Source: Lathyrus oleraceus
Lineage: Eukaryota > Streptophyta > Magnoliopsida > Fabales > Fabaceae
Assembly (NCBI RefSeq): GCF_024323335.1
Contig: NC_066584.1
Coordinates: forward strand, 234,934,994-234,998,993
Length of the DNA: 64,000 bases
Direction of reading: 5' to 3'
Within the stretch, counting starts at the first letter, position 1; every line of letters starts with the position of its first letter. The notes under the pieces are model-generated. The model saw only the letters and a program-made list of their open reading frames with translations, did no database searches and was not told where the DNA came from. Both the position numbers and the translations under genes were made by a program. This document shows positions 34,197 to 45,818 of the stretch, one piece after another.

Positions 34197-37100
34197 TTAC
34201 TCCTTCAGTAGAGTAAACCGGACGACTTTTTCAGACGACCAATTGTCGAGCTTTTCTTCTGGGACACACGGGCGAATCCAGCTATCTAAGTCACAGTCGC
34301 TGTCAGCCTTGTCTTCATCTGCAGCATTGACGGTGTGGGGAGAAACCAAACCCCCGCTGGAGAAAGTACCGGCTTCATTCTTCTGAGACCCCGGAGTATA
34401 CCCCAATCCAAACTTGTCTTCTTTTATGATTGGCTCCACAAATTTGCCCCAGCCTTGGGCATTACCAGCCTTAACCACTTCAACAACTTGCTTGTATGAA
34501 GAGATAGAAGTCCCAACCTTCTCAGACTCAGGTGAAAAGACAGTTTCGGGCGCGACCTCACTGATGTTTATGGCTTCGAAGCCCTGACACAGCATCTCAT
34601 GCATCTCGCCATCCATCTCCACATACTTAAACGTAGACAGGTGGCTAACAAAAATATCCTCTTCACCACAGACGATGACGATCTGACCTTCTAGTCCATA
34701 TTTGAGCTTCTGGTGGAGAGTAGAAGTAACAGCACCGGCAGCATGAATCCAGGGTCGACCTAGCAGACAGCTATAGGCAGGCTGGATATCCATCACATAA
34801 AAGGTACTCTTGAATACCTGCGGTCCAATCTTAACTGGAAACTTAACTTCGCCACAAACAGCTCGCTTAGAGCCATCAAAAGCCCTTACAACTAAATTAC
34901 TCGGCCTCAGGGTGGCGTCATCGCAATCCAACTTCGTTAAGGATTTCTTTGGGAGAACATTCAGAGAAGAACCTGTATCAACCAAAACATTGGAAAGCAC
35001 TGTCCCTTTGCATTCTATTGTGATATGCAAGGCTTTATTGTGATTCCTGCCCTCAGATGTTAGGTCATAATCGGTGAAACCTAGCGCATGGCTAGTGTGT
35101 ACATTCGAAACTACCGACTCCAGCTGGTCAACAGTTATCTCTGGGGGAACATAAGCCATATTCAGTACTTTCAACAAGGCTGCTCTGTGTGCCTCAGAGC
35201 ACATCAATAGTGAGAGAATGGAGATCTTTGAGGGTGTCTGATTTAGCTGGTCGACTACCTTGTAGTCACTTTTCTTGATAATCCTCATAAACTCATCCAC
35301 TTTCTTCTCGAATGCGGTCTTAGGAGGAGCTTCCTCGGTAGTAACCTCTTCGGTGGATACCTGTTTTCCTTTAGCCTTGGCAGCTGCCTCAGCTTCAACA
35401 TTCGTGCGCAATGTGGATGGTGCAAATAGGCGTCCACTACGAGTGAAGCCACCAATTCCTCCAACATTGTCTACAGCGGAGCTACCAATGTCAATGTCTT
35501 CTTCGTTAACTTTCTGCCCCTGGCAGTAGATATCAGCCCCATAGTGCCACGAGATAGCACTGTCTTTCTCATACGGAACAGGTCCTGGTACCGTGATGGT
35601 GACCGGACCAATCAAAGTCGGTTGAGGGTTGTCAGAGTAAATTGGTGCTGGACTTTCTGGGAAATATATTGTCATCGGAGCGGGTCTCTCGGAAACATAT
35701 ATTTCTTCAGGAGTGAAATAAAACGTTACTGTCGACACATCATTCTTCATTGGACGAGTCTGATCGAACTGAAAACAACCTTCATCTATCAATTGCTGAA
35801 TACCCTTTCTCAAACTGTCACATCCGTTCTCGGCAGCTTGACAATTTCTGCACTCTTCCCCACAGCCCGGGAAAATCTGCCCTTTCAAAAGTCGGTCTTT
35901 AACTACCGATAGCGAAGTCTTCACTTTAGCCACATCAGAAACCAAATTCAAAGTTTCCCCACTATCAACAGCATTAATCCTCTGCCCGCCGTGAGCTGGC
36001 ATCGGGTTTTGGATAACATTAGGCACCGGAGAAAAATTGATAGCCTGGGCATCTCTCAAATCTTGTACCTTTAGCTGGAGAGCCTTGCAATTATCTGTAG
36101 TATGGCCAGGTGCGTTGGAGTGAAAAGCACATCTGGCGTTGACATCATAACCTCTAGGAAGATTGTTGGGATCGACCGGTGGGGCCAGAGTTCTCAACGT
36201 AACCAGATTCATGTTAATCAGCTTGGGAAGTAATACAGAATAAGGCATTGGGATTGGCTCAATGACCCGGTCCGCCTACCTTGGACGTTGTTGATAGGGT
36301 CTCTGCTGACCCGGATTACCTCCTTATTGTTGATTGTTGTACCTGGGTTGCTGTTGCGGATGATACTGCGGTTGAGGAACAGGTGTTGGAATAGTGACTG
36401 CGGCCACTTGATCTTGATAATAATTAGGGCGTCCTCTGCCCCTGCCTCTGCCGGCATATACAACGCTCGTCTCACCTTCTCTTCTTCGCTGACCGTTACC
36501 AGTAAACGGTTTCTTGGGACCTGATGAGCTGGAAGCACTATCGTCTTGAATTCGACCCATCTTCAACAGACTCTCGATCCTTTCTCCAGCAATCACTATC
36601 TCTGCAAAGCTGATTGACGGGCAAGCAGCCAATCTCTCGATATAATTGCCTTGAAGAGTGTTCATGAACATGTCTGCCATCTCCCTTTCAGACATAGGGG
36701 GTTGGACGGATGCAGCAATCTGTCTCCAACGCTGAGCATATTCTCTAATGGTCTCCTTGGCAGTCTGAGACATTCCTTGCAACAATGTCCGATTTGGAGC
36801 CATGTTCAAGTTGTATTGATATTGCTTGACAAAAGCCTCTGCCAAGTCTTTCCAGCTCTTGATAGTAGTACGAGACAAATGAGAATACCATTCACGAGAA
36901 GCTCTAGTTAAACTGTCTTCAAAATAGTACATCCACAACTTTTCATCTTCAGTGTGAGCTCCCAACCTTTCCAGATAAGATTGAAGATGAGTGCGTGGGC
37001 AAGAAGACCCGTTGTATTTCTCAAAAGTAGGGGGTTTGAACTTGTGAGGGATCCTTACTCCCTGAACCAGACCAAGATTGGTGACATCAAAACCTAAGGA

Positions 37101-37676
37101 ATTTTGAGACTCCAAAGATTTGAGCTTCTCAGCAAGCTCATCCATACGGCGAGTGGTCTCGAGGGCTTCGTCGTGCAAAGAGAATTGATCATACTGATAA
37201 TCTTCAGTAACGGGGTACCCGTTAATCCGAATTCCTTGATTCACATTGTATCTTCCACCAATACCATTCCCAACATTCCCCGTGTTGCCAACATTACCCG
37301 GGTTTCCATCAACATTTGCGTTACCCGCGTTTCCAGTGTTCACAGGGTTATCAGTGTTCCCAGGGTTACCAGAGTTCCCCTTAGCACTTGGTATTTCCAC
37401 CTCTGGATCGGGCCTCGGTTGCTCAACCAATTCCTTCAGCTTCGCCTGGCCTTCTGCCGTACCAGTCATCAATGTCATGAACTGATCCATCATTTCACGC
37501 ATATCAGCCAGTTCTTTCTGTATCTGGTCCATTGCTAGTCGTGGACGGTTTTCCTTTGTCGGGTACCTGTGAACTCGCTTGGGACCAATAACTGCCTGAT
37601 ACAGGGAACAAACATTAGACACTGCGGTGACACCTGCAAAACAAACAAGGGTTAGTATGCATGGTATGCGATGCAC
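34197..37676 (-). pseudogene. Gag-protease of element C, two nonsense codons
   Basis: On the minus strand one frame runs from 37676 (likely Met near 37533, MDQIQKELADMRE) to 34197. It is interrupted only by TAA at 36324-36326 and TAG at 36276-36278, both in a Gln-rich linker. Features in order: a PGN/TGN low-complexity segment (about 37260-37380), the Gag core FEKYNGSSCPRTH and YAQRWRQIAASVQPP, a zinc knuckle C-x2-H-x5-H-x4-C (near 36130), protease VDTGSSLNVLP (near 34975), and a conserved acidic tail DSDCDLDSWIRPC. Ogre A has the same organisation. Confidence 0.88.
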
Positions 37677-38643
37677 TGCTTATTCGATTTTAAGCCCCCC
37701 CCCCCCCCAAAAAAAAAGGGAATACTCTGCAAATGAATAAGTATGAGATGTTGGATGCAAATATGCAGATGATGTTATGCAATGCAATGGCATGTCAATC
37801 AGAATTGCTGGATCCGCTTGAACATCTGTCAGGTTGCACTGCCTGGAGAAAAATTAAGAGGATCAAGCAAAGCACACCAAAAAAAGGTCATGGGATGGAT
37901 CATGTTATCCTTAATATCAACCATCCATTTTAGGTGGATTATGGTTTACACCTGATCAACATCCAAGGTTCATTGATATTAAGGATACCTGAACGGATCA
38001 ACCATGAATCAAGGGTTTGTTGCAAGTCACGAGCATGGAGTTTAGGTTAAGAACCACCCAAAGGGAGTGTACTAAGGTTTAAACCTGCCAAACATGTTCT
38101 ACAAAAAGGTTCCCATAGTCATAATCCCATCTTTCGGATATTATCGGAGGAACGACTACTCGTATTCCAAAAATATTCTCAAGAGAGACTCTTATGAGTG
38201 TAGTATCGCGTAACAATCGTATCAAATCTTACACTTGAACGACTTTCGCACTACATCCTACGAATAGGACAAGATGGGTTTGGTAAACTAAGGTCCTTGG
38301 CTTCTAAGGTCTATATTGGAAAAAGTAATGTCTAACCACAACTTACTTGTGTGATATTATTGATCCCAACATGACCTCCACCAAGTGAATGGGCTTGCAA
38401 GTCAACTTGCTAAGGAATAACTCCACACAAGTCAACAAGACTATGCCATTCTCCTATCCTAAGTGCACTCGAGTTCGGGTATAGAACTCATCTCACAAAC
38501 AGAACCAGCAGATACGACAATCATATGTACACAATGCAATAAAGCAGGTAAATGCTGAAAGATAAATAACTGTACAAAAGAATAAACACCCAATAAACAA
38601 ACAACCTACAAAAGCTAGGAGGGACTCGCTTAGGGAAACCGGG
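37677..38643 (-). other. Leader of element C
   Basis: About 1 kb between PBS and gag. No ORF1 homologue is seen. A homopolymer junction (C13 then A9, near 37697-37720) and short repeats of atgcaatg occur. A string TTTGTTTTGCAG|GTGTC on the minus strand near 37634 could be a splice acceptor. Confidence 0.5.
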
Positions 38644-38661
38644 TCCCCAGCAGAGTCGCCA
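38644..38661 (-). other. Primer binding site of element C
   Basis: On the minus strand it reads TGGCGACTCTGCTGGGGA, 2 bp after the LTR end ...GGATGTGACA. Confidence 0.92.
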
Positions 38662-38871
38662 GCTGTCACATCCTGAAAAATGGAATGCAAAAAATAACAA
38701 CCGGCGAAGAAAGACAGGAGAGTCGCCACTGTGCGTTATTTATCCCAAAGGAGGGAAAGGAAACGCTCGAAGTAAACCTGGAAAAAGGAAAGGACAAGAC
38801 AAGGTCTCGCAACCAAATCTTGGGTTCGGGAGTCGATTATGCGAAGGGAAGGTATTAGCACCCCTACGCAT

Positions 38872-38887
38872 CCGTAGTACTCTACGG
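38872..38887 (-). other. AGTA-loop hairpin, LTR of C
   Basis: On the minus strand: CCGTAG - AGTA - CTACGG, a perfect stem. It differs from B by a compensatory C-G to A-T change. Confidence 0.7.
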
Positions 38888-40145
38888 GATCCACTTTTGT
38901 AGTTCTTGTCTAAAGGGTGTGGGTTTATCTAATGTGTTATTTACTAAAAAAAGGGGTCAAAAGAAAATGACTCGCACGGATGTCGCATCCACTGCATACG
39001 TATCTCATATGAATATGAGAATCATAGTCTTCGTAGCTCGGCTACCTAGGGGTTAAGGGTAATTGTGCTCGCTAAGACATCGCGTCTTATGCCTACGTAT
39101 CTCATATGGAATGAGAATCAGAGCAAGCCGTAGTTCGGCTAACTACGAGGTTATGGATTGGGTTTTGGACGAACGACGTTACTACGCAATCTACCGGATG
39201 CTCGACCTTTGGAGACTTACACGCCTGTAGTAGAAGGAGTTAACGTGTTCTTAGGAGAAGAAAAATCAATTAGTTGGTAGGGTTAGGGATGCTCATGCAA
39301 AAGGAGTCCTGGACGAAGGGACCTGTAAAAAAAAATAAACACACAAAAACATTGCCTCCTATCGAGGTCTTCCAGCTAGGAAAGCAGTAAAATGCGGGAA
39401 AATGTAAAAGGTACCACGCGGATAAAGATCCGAAGTAACAGCAATTAGAGGGATGGGAAACCCAGGGATCCTTCCAAGCTAAACACCATCAAAGAAAGCG
39501 AGTCAGTACAGGTAATCGGAATAAACCTCCAGGTGGTATCCCACAAATAAAGTGGAACACCAGGCAAGCTATCCCTGCAAGAGTATGTGAGCCCTCACAA
39601 AAACTCAACAAAAGGGTTAGTGAAACACGATAAGCATTTTTTTCATGGATAACAGTATGGTTTCAGAAACCTCAAACCCTGTGGCATACACTTCAGAAAT
39701 TAAACGATTAAGCATTCAAGGCATTATTTATACATTCATACATAATTATGAACCCGCGGGAAAAAACCTAATGAAATTCATCCATCATACCTCAAACATT
39801 CAGAGTATTCAACTTCAAAGCACAAAGGTAATGGGAATAAGGGCAAACCTGATTGGAGAGATCGGTTGAAATCAAATGGCACGGCTGGATTTGCAAACCA
39901 ATGTTAGGGTTTGCTTGAGCTGAAAGTGTGTGAGTCAGAATGAACCTTTCAGAGTTGCCTAGAGGTTGTTGCAGATTAATTCTCACTCTCTCTGTTTAGG
40001 TTTCTCTCCAGGTTTTGTCCAGGGTTTTGTTCCAAGGAAACCTCAGAGTGTTTTGTTTCTCTTCCTTTTTCTGTTTGTTCTCCCTCTTTTATAACCCGAT
40101 TTTCATGGCTTTGTGGGCTCAAATGAGAGAGGTCCAAGTCCAAGA

Positions 40146-40330
40146 TTTTTTTTTTATTTATTTATTTATTTATTTTTTATTTTATTTATTTATTTATTTT
40201 TTTATTTTTATTTTTATTTTTTATTTTTTTTCCGTTTTCGGTTTTTTTTTTCCGTTTTCGGTTTTTTTTTCTTTCTTTTTTCTTTTTTCTTTTCGTTTTT
40301 CGTTTTTTTTTGTTTTCCGTTTTTTGTTTT
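40146..40330 (+). repeat. T-rich / (ttta)n microsatellite in LTR of C
   Basis: Runs of tttatttattta followed by repeats of tttttccgttttcggtttt. The Phe-rich reading frames here are artefacts of composition. Confidence 0.9.
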
Positions 40331-40573
40331 CATGAACAAACCTTTGCTCCTTCAAGATTAACGTTTTGACTGACGAATAGACCCCTGTTGGAAGTAACTC
40401 AAGTCTTTCCCTTGTGTTGACTGATCATCTAAATAGAACCCACAAAGTGTCCTGGATGATGTTCAAGCTTCTTGAAGCTAATCCCAATTGACATGATGAA
40501 ATGCAATGTATCTAATGTTAAATGACCTAAAAATGAATGCGTGAATAAGGAGGGCAAATTTTGGGGTGTTACA

Positions 40574-41583
40574 GAAAGTATAACTAATTTCTTCACCAAG
40601 GTTATGAAACTGGTGAATCAAATGAAGGTATGTAGAGAAGTATTGACATCAAGATCTGTTGTTGGAAAGATCTTGAGGTCATTGGATCCAAAGTTCGACC
40701 ACGTGGTAGTAGCCATAGAAGAGTCGAAAGATTTATCAAAACTGACAAAGGAAGAGCTTCAAGGGACGCTTGAATCTCATGAACAAAGATTGGCTGAAAG
40801 AGTTGCAGGAAAGTCGAAGAGTGATATGGCTTTGCAGGCTCAATCAGAAAAAGAAAGAAAAGGCAAAAGAAGTTGGAATGGAAACAAAGGTAGAAGAGGC
40901 TACAATAATTCGACTGGTCAAAATCAGTAAGAAGGAAACTGGTCTAATCAGAGAAGACCTTAGAACCAAGGCAACCAAAGAGGTGATGTTACAGGTAGAG
41001 GAAGAGGTGGTGGTCAAAAGCCAGAAAAGAGTCAAATTTAGTGTTAAAGTTGTTATAAGTATGGTTACTATTCTAGTGATTGTCCAGAAAAGCAGAAGAA
41101 TCAAGAAACTTATATAAAGCTGGCGAAACATGAAGAAGAAAAGACATTGTTGATGGTTACAACAAGAGATGAAGATAGATTCAAGGACCAATGGTACTTG
41201 GACTCATAATGCTCATCACACATGTCTGGAAGGAAAGATTGGTTTGTCAACATAAATCCCTCAACAAAGAACATGTGAAATTTATAAATGACAACACTCT
41301 AGCAGTTGAAGATGTTGGTGATGTTTTAATTATGAGGAAATATGGCAAGAGGTCAGTAATTTCAAATGTGTTGTACATATCAGGCATGAAGAGTAATTTG
41401 CTCATCATAGGAAAATTAGTCGAAAAGAACTATAGAGTGTCGATCAAAGACAAGATGATGAGAGTTCTCGACTCAAATGCAAGGTTGATCTTGAAGTCTC
41501 CAATGTCTCAGAATAGAACCTGCAAGATTGAACTAAATGTGATGGAGCATAAGTGCCTTGCAACAACAACCAACATAGATTAA
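40574..41583 (+). pseudogene. Copia E gag (C-terminal part) and protease, decayed
   Basis: The Gag part has VNQMK, KILRSLDPKFD, VVVAIEESKDLS and SHEQRL, typical of copia Gag. A frameshifted zinc knuckle (about 41045-41090) follows. The protease region starts at QWYLDS with a stop where the catalytic D-S-G-C is expected (about 41191-41205), and continues LYISGMKSNLL to 41583. The first residues of the open frame before 40574 belong to the LTR of C. Confidence 0.85.
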
Positions 41584-42480
41584 TGAAATGGAATTATAGA
41601 CTTAACCATCTCAATTTCAAAGACATCAGAGATTTAAAGAGAAGAAATATGGTTTCAGGATTACCAGAAATTTACATTCCAAACGAAGTGTGGGAAGAAT
41701 GTGTGCAGGTGAAGTAGCACAAGAAAAATTTCAGTAAGGATGCAAGAAGCAGGTCGAAGGCATTTCTTGAATTCATATACTCTGATGTATTTGGTCCTAT
41801 CCGGGTGGATTTGATTGGAGGTAACAAATACTTTGTTACATTCATAGACGATTTCAGTCAAAAACCGTGGTCATACCTGATCAAGAAGAAAAGTGAAGTG
41901 ATAAAGGTATTTGCCAAGTTTAAGTCTATGGTCGAAAGACAAAGCGGTCAAAAGATAAAGATTTTGAGAACTGATGGTGATGGAGAATATGTGTCGAAAA
42001 ACTTTGATGCATTATGTGTGAAAGAAGGGATTATGCATAAGGTGGTGCCACCCTATACTCTACAGCAGAATGAAGTCACGGAAAGGAAGAATAGAACCAT
42101 CATGAATATGGTTAGAAGTATGTTGAAAGGAAAACATTTTAGCAAAGAACTATGGGGAGAAGTTGTGTCGAATGTGACATATATTCTGAACAGATGTTCG
42201 ACAAAGAAGCTATAAGGAATCCCGCCAGAAGAATGTTGGTATGATGTTAAGCCTAGCTTGAGTCATATGAAGGTGTTTGGATCTATAACACATAGACGTG
42301 TGCCAGATCAGTTGAGAAGAAAACTTGATGACAAGTCGAATTAGATGATCCTGATTGGATATCATTTGACTGGAGGATACAAGTTATTCGACCCAGTGAA
42401 TAAGCAAGTGGTGATCAATAGAGACATGATCATAGATGAGCTTAAGGAGTGAGATTGGACTGAGAACGTCAAGAAAGATT
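41584..42480 (+). pseudogene. Copia E integrase, decayed
   Basis: The frame is broken by stops near 41716 and 42213. It contains RLNHLNFKD, then SDVFGPI and FVTFIDDFSQKPW (first Asp), RTDGDGEY (second Asp), and NEVTERKNRTIMNMVRSML (the Glu), followed by HMKVFGS and a KLDDKS region. This is a recognisable integrase core in the copia order, before RT. Confidence 0.85.
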
Positions 42481-42579
42481 CAGTTAGAATCTTTTGTGAA
42501 GAACCAGCTTGTGAAGTCAAAAGAGAAGTTCAACAGGAAGAAGTCATAGGTGAAGCAGGCCCAAGAAGACCTCAAAGAA

Positions 42580-43757
42580 CAAGACACATGCCTGAAAGGT
42601 TGCACGAATGTGTGATTACATCAGATGATGTGGTCAATGAAGAAGGTGAGCTAGTACATTATGCTTTCTACACATATGTCGAACCTGTCAATGCAGTCGA
42701 GGCATTGAAAGATTCAAAGTGGATGAAAGAAATGGACGAAGAGATGAAGTCAATCGAAGGCAATAACACTCGGTCACTTGTCAAATTTCCCTAGAAATAA
42801 AGGAAATCAATGTGAAGTGGGTATACAAGGTGAAGTTGAATCCCAGAAGAGAAGTGACTCGACACAAGCCGATACTTGTGGCGAAAGGATTTCTTTAGAA
42901 AGAAGGAATCGACTTTGATGAAGTTTTTGCACCTGTTGCTAGGATCGAAATAGACATGTTGGTTGTTGATCTAGCAAACATGAACAACTAGAAGATGTGT
43001 CAGATAGATTTGAAATGTGCATTCCTTAATGCCCCTTAGAAGAAGAAGTTTATGTTGCATAACCAGTTGGGTTTGTGAAACAAGGCAAAGAAAGAAAAGT
43101 GTACAGGCTGTATAAAGCCTTGTACGGACTTAAACAAGCTCCAAGAGCTTGGAAAAAGAAGATAGATGGTTTTCTAAGGGAGAAGGAATTTGTGAAGTGA
43201 AAATCTGAGCATGGAGTATATGTAAGAATAAGCAAGAGTGAAATTCTTATACTATTCCTCTATGTTGATAACCTGTTGATAATAGAAAGTTGCAAGAAGG
43301 AGATCGAAGACTTCAAAGGTGATCTCAACAAGGAATTTGAAATGTCAGATCTGGGTGACATTTCATACTTCCTTTGCATTGAATTCTACAAGAGTGGTAG
43401 AGGTTTGATGATGCATCAAATAAGGTATGCAAGCGAAATACTCAATAGATTTGAGATGCAGGATTGCAACTCAACTTCGACTCCATCTGAGATAAGATTA
43501 CAACTGTCGAAAGATTCAAATGAAGATAATGTCGACCCAACCCAATATAGAATACTTATTGGGTCACGTCGATACCTTTGTCACACAAGGCCTGACTTAG
43601 CATACAATGTAGGTATGGTGAGTAGATTCATGCAGAAGCCAAAGGTATCACATCTTGCAGCGGCGAAGAGGATACTAAGGTATCTGAAAGGAACTCTCGA
43701 CTATGGCATTCTGTTTCCTGCAGTTGATGAAGGAAAAGAATGCAAATTAGTGGGATA
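42580..43757 (+). pseudogene. Copia E reverse transcriptase and start of RNase H, decayed
   Basis: A pre-RT stretch (HYAFYTYVEPVNAVEALKDS) is followed by VKWVYKVKLN, EGIDFDEVFAPVARIE and the palm motif reading LYVDNLLI, where YVDD has its last Asp replaced by Asn. TRPDLAYNVGMVSRFM and AKRILRYLKGT follow. Several stops and small frameshifts lie between 42795 and 43260. The frame ends at LVGY, where element F was inserted. Confidence 0.85.
43753..43757 (+). repeat. Target-site duplication of F, left (ggata)
   Basis: Precedes TGTAACACCC and is repeated at 52332-52336. Confidence 0.93.
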
Positions 43758-45776
43758 TGTAACACCCTTCTAAAATACCCCAATAATTAATTAAATCAAC
43801 AAAATATAAATCAGAGTAAGTATGCAATTAAGGGTGTCACACTTGACACTTCACACCATGTTCCAAAATATCTGGTCATACTCAATTATTTATCAAAATA
43901 AAACATTGCACAATACGCAACGGATAGAGATCTATCAATCATGCAAACCATGTAACACATTACATGTAAGATCATTCAACAACCAACAATGAAAATAAGG
44001 TAAAACATCCCGTCCCGATGTTACATCTACCAGAGCATGACCCACTAAGGAACTACACTAGACTCCAAGTACTAGCTTCTACTCAATCACTGCTCGTTAC
44101 CTGAAAAATAGTTGTAAGGGTGAGTTCCTCAATCGATATAATAAGCATTATAAAATATCATGTAATGTTAAGTAAATTAACACATTTCATCACCCTAATC
44201 ATAACACATATTCAGCAACGGCAATATCAACTCATAATCATCATCATCATCATACTCAACTCAACACAACCACACAAAACACACGTATAATATTGGAATA
44301 CATCCATTCATATTATACGCCATACATACATTATGCAATGAGACTCCATGCATGCGGTACCGACTATTCGTGAACATATAGTTCAACCTCACCGATCAAA
44401 TCCAGATACGGCTACCAAGCTCACTAGTCCCACTCATTTGAGACCTAGTGACTCACTCACTAATTCCTCACCATGGGAATTAGCTACCACCCCAAGGGCT
44501 ATGCTATGCACGCTAATCACCTAGCATGCAAACATCAACAACAATCCAAAATAATTCACTCACTAATTCCTCACCATGGGAATTAGCTACCACCATAAAG
44601 GCCACAATATGCAAGCTAAATCACTTAGTCATGCAACATCAACAACAATCCAAAATGGACATATGCTCACACTCTAAGCTATAAAACAATCCATTCCACA
44701 TAATACATACATTCACAGCATTATGCATACAATCATACATCATCAGCATATTATCCCAAAATCATATCATGTCATGCCAATTAATAATCACAGTATTAGC
44801 ACACTCTACTAATACCTATACTGCTCAAAACAACGGGAAATGATCCCTACTATATCATACATCAGCCAAATTACATTACTCAGCTGAACAACCAAAAACT
44901 GCATAACGACAGCCCAGAAAAATCACAAATCTGCCCATACGCGTATTGCATAGTCCCATACGCGTATGACCCATCTCCTGACCAAATCCCATACGCGTAA
45001 CACCATCTCATACGCGTATGCTACGCGTACCACTTCCCCATACGCGTACCAACAGAGACCAAACTACGTTCAAAACATCATCTTCCTCATCCATACGCGT
45101 ATTGCCTAGTGCCATACGCGTACCAGACCATCTCATACGCGTATTGCCTAGTGCCATACGCGTATGACCAGAAACCAGATTTCCAGATCTGCTATGGGTT
45201 TCTCTACCACGAGATTCCTCAGATCCAACCTCCCACAGTCCAATTTTACACAGTAATCGTTCATATCATCTAACACGAATCATACCCTATTCGATTTCAC
45301 AAATTCTAACATTATTACATCTAATTCTTACGAATTTCCTTCAATTATAATCCAAATTTCGTTCATCCAATATTTCACCAATTTCAGCATACATCATTCC
45401 AATTAGAGTCAAATCAATGGTTTATCACTACCCATTACATGTTATCCCATAATACCCATTAAACGATGATAAACCCCCCTTACCTGAGTTAATCCGACGA
45501 ATCTTTAAGCTTCAAGCTTTTCTCTTCTCCAACCTTCTTCCTCTTGCTCTGCCTCTTTGCCCTTTTCCTCTTTTCAGCCGCTTCTCTGTTTTTCACGTAA
45601 AAACCCTTTTACCAAAAAAATGGAACTCTTTTCTTATTTCCAACTTATATACTTTCCAATAATTATTATTTCAATAATAATAATAATAATCCAATAATTC
45701 CAATTATTTAATTAAATTAATAAATATAATATTAACTTAAATTAAATAATTATCTTATTTTTATCGGGGTGTTACA
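43758..45776 (-). repeat. 3' LTR of F (2019 bp)
   Basis: On the plus strand it reads TGTAACACCC...GGTGTTACA. It includes a cluster of ten tACGCGTA palindromes (44936-45168), a duplicated cactcactaattcctcacca segment (44450-44600), and a TATA-like TATATAAG on the minus strand (45644-45651). Confidence 0.96.
44936..45168 (+). repeat. Cluster of ten ACGCGTA motifs in 3' LTR of F
   Basis: Ten occurrences of acgcgta, most as catacgcgtat(g), separated by recurring spacers such as tgcctagtgc and ccatctc. The same cluster lies in the other LTR at 51490-51721. Confidence 0.9.
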
Positions 45777-45790
45777 ACTCTCCCCCACTA
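45777..45790 (-). other. Polypurine tract of F
   Basis: On the minus strand: tagtgggggagagt, directly before the 3' LTR. Confidence 0.85.
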
Positions 45791-45818
45791 AAAGAGTTTT
45801 CATCCTCGAAAACATACC

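Larger units (their letters stand above)
32618..40573 (-). mobile_element. Element C: Tat-type Ty3-gypsy retrotransposon, internally deleted
   Basis: On the minus strand: 5' LTR (40573 to 38664), PBS (38661 to 38644), gag-pro (37676 to 34197), and a pol remnant lacking the RT core and most of the integrase (34065 to 32640). The start of the 3' UTR follows, cut by element D at 32617. It lacks the ORF1 found in Ogre A. The right-hand flank gaaag (40574-40578) should be its target duplication in copia E. Its 3' LTR is predicted left of the window. Confidence 0.88.
38664..40573 (-). repeat. 5' LTR of element C (1910 bp)
   Basis: On the minus strand it starts TGTAACACCCCAAAATTTGCC (40573) and ends GGATGTGACA (38664). 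It holds two structured modules (38971-39040, 39067-39138), the AGTA hairpin (38872-38887) and a PBS-like TGGCGACTCTCCTG (38715-38728). The plus-strand T-rich tract at 40146-40330 includes (ttta)n. There is no gene. Confidence 0.9.

Noticed and set aside
40015..40361. Phe-rich membrane-like proteins
   Set aside because: They are translations of a T-rich microsatellite inside the LTR of C.
44450..44610. CRISPR-like array of ctcactaattcctcacca repeats in LTR F
   Set aside because: There are only two copies in a plant LTR, with no array structure. It is a simple duplication.
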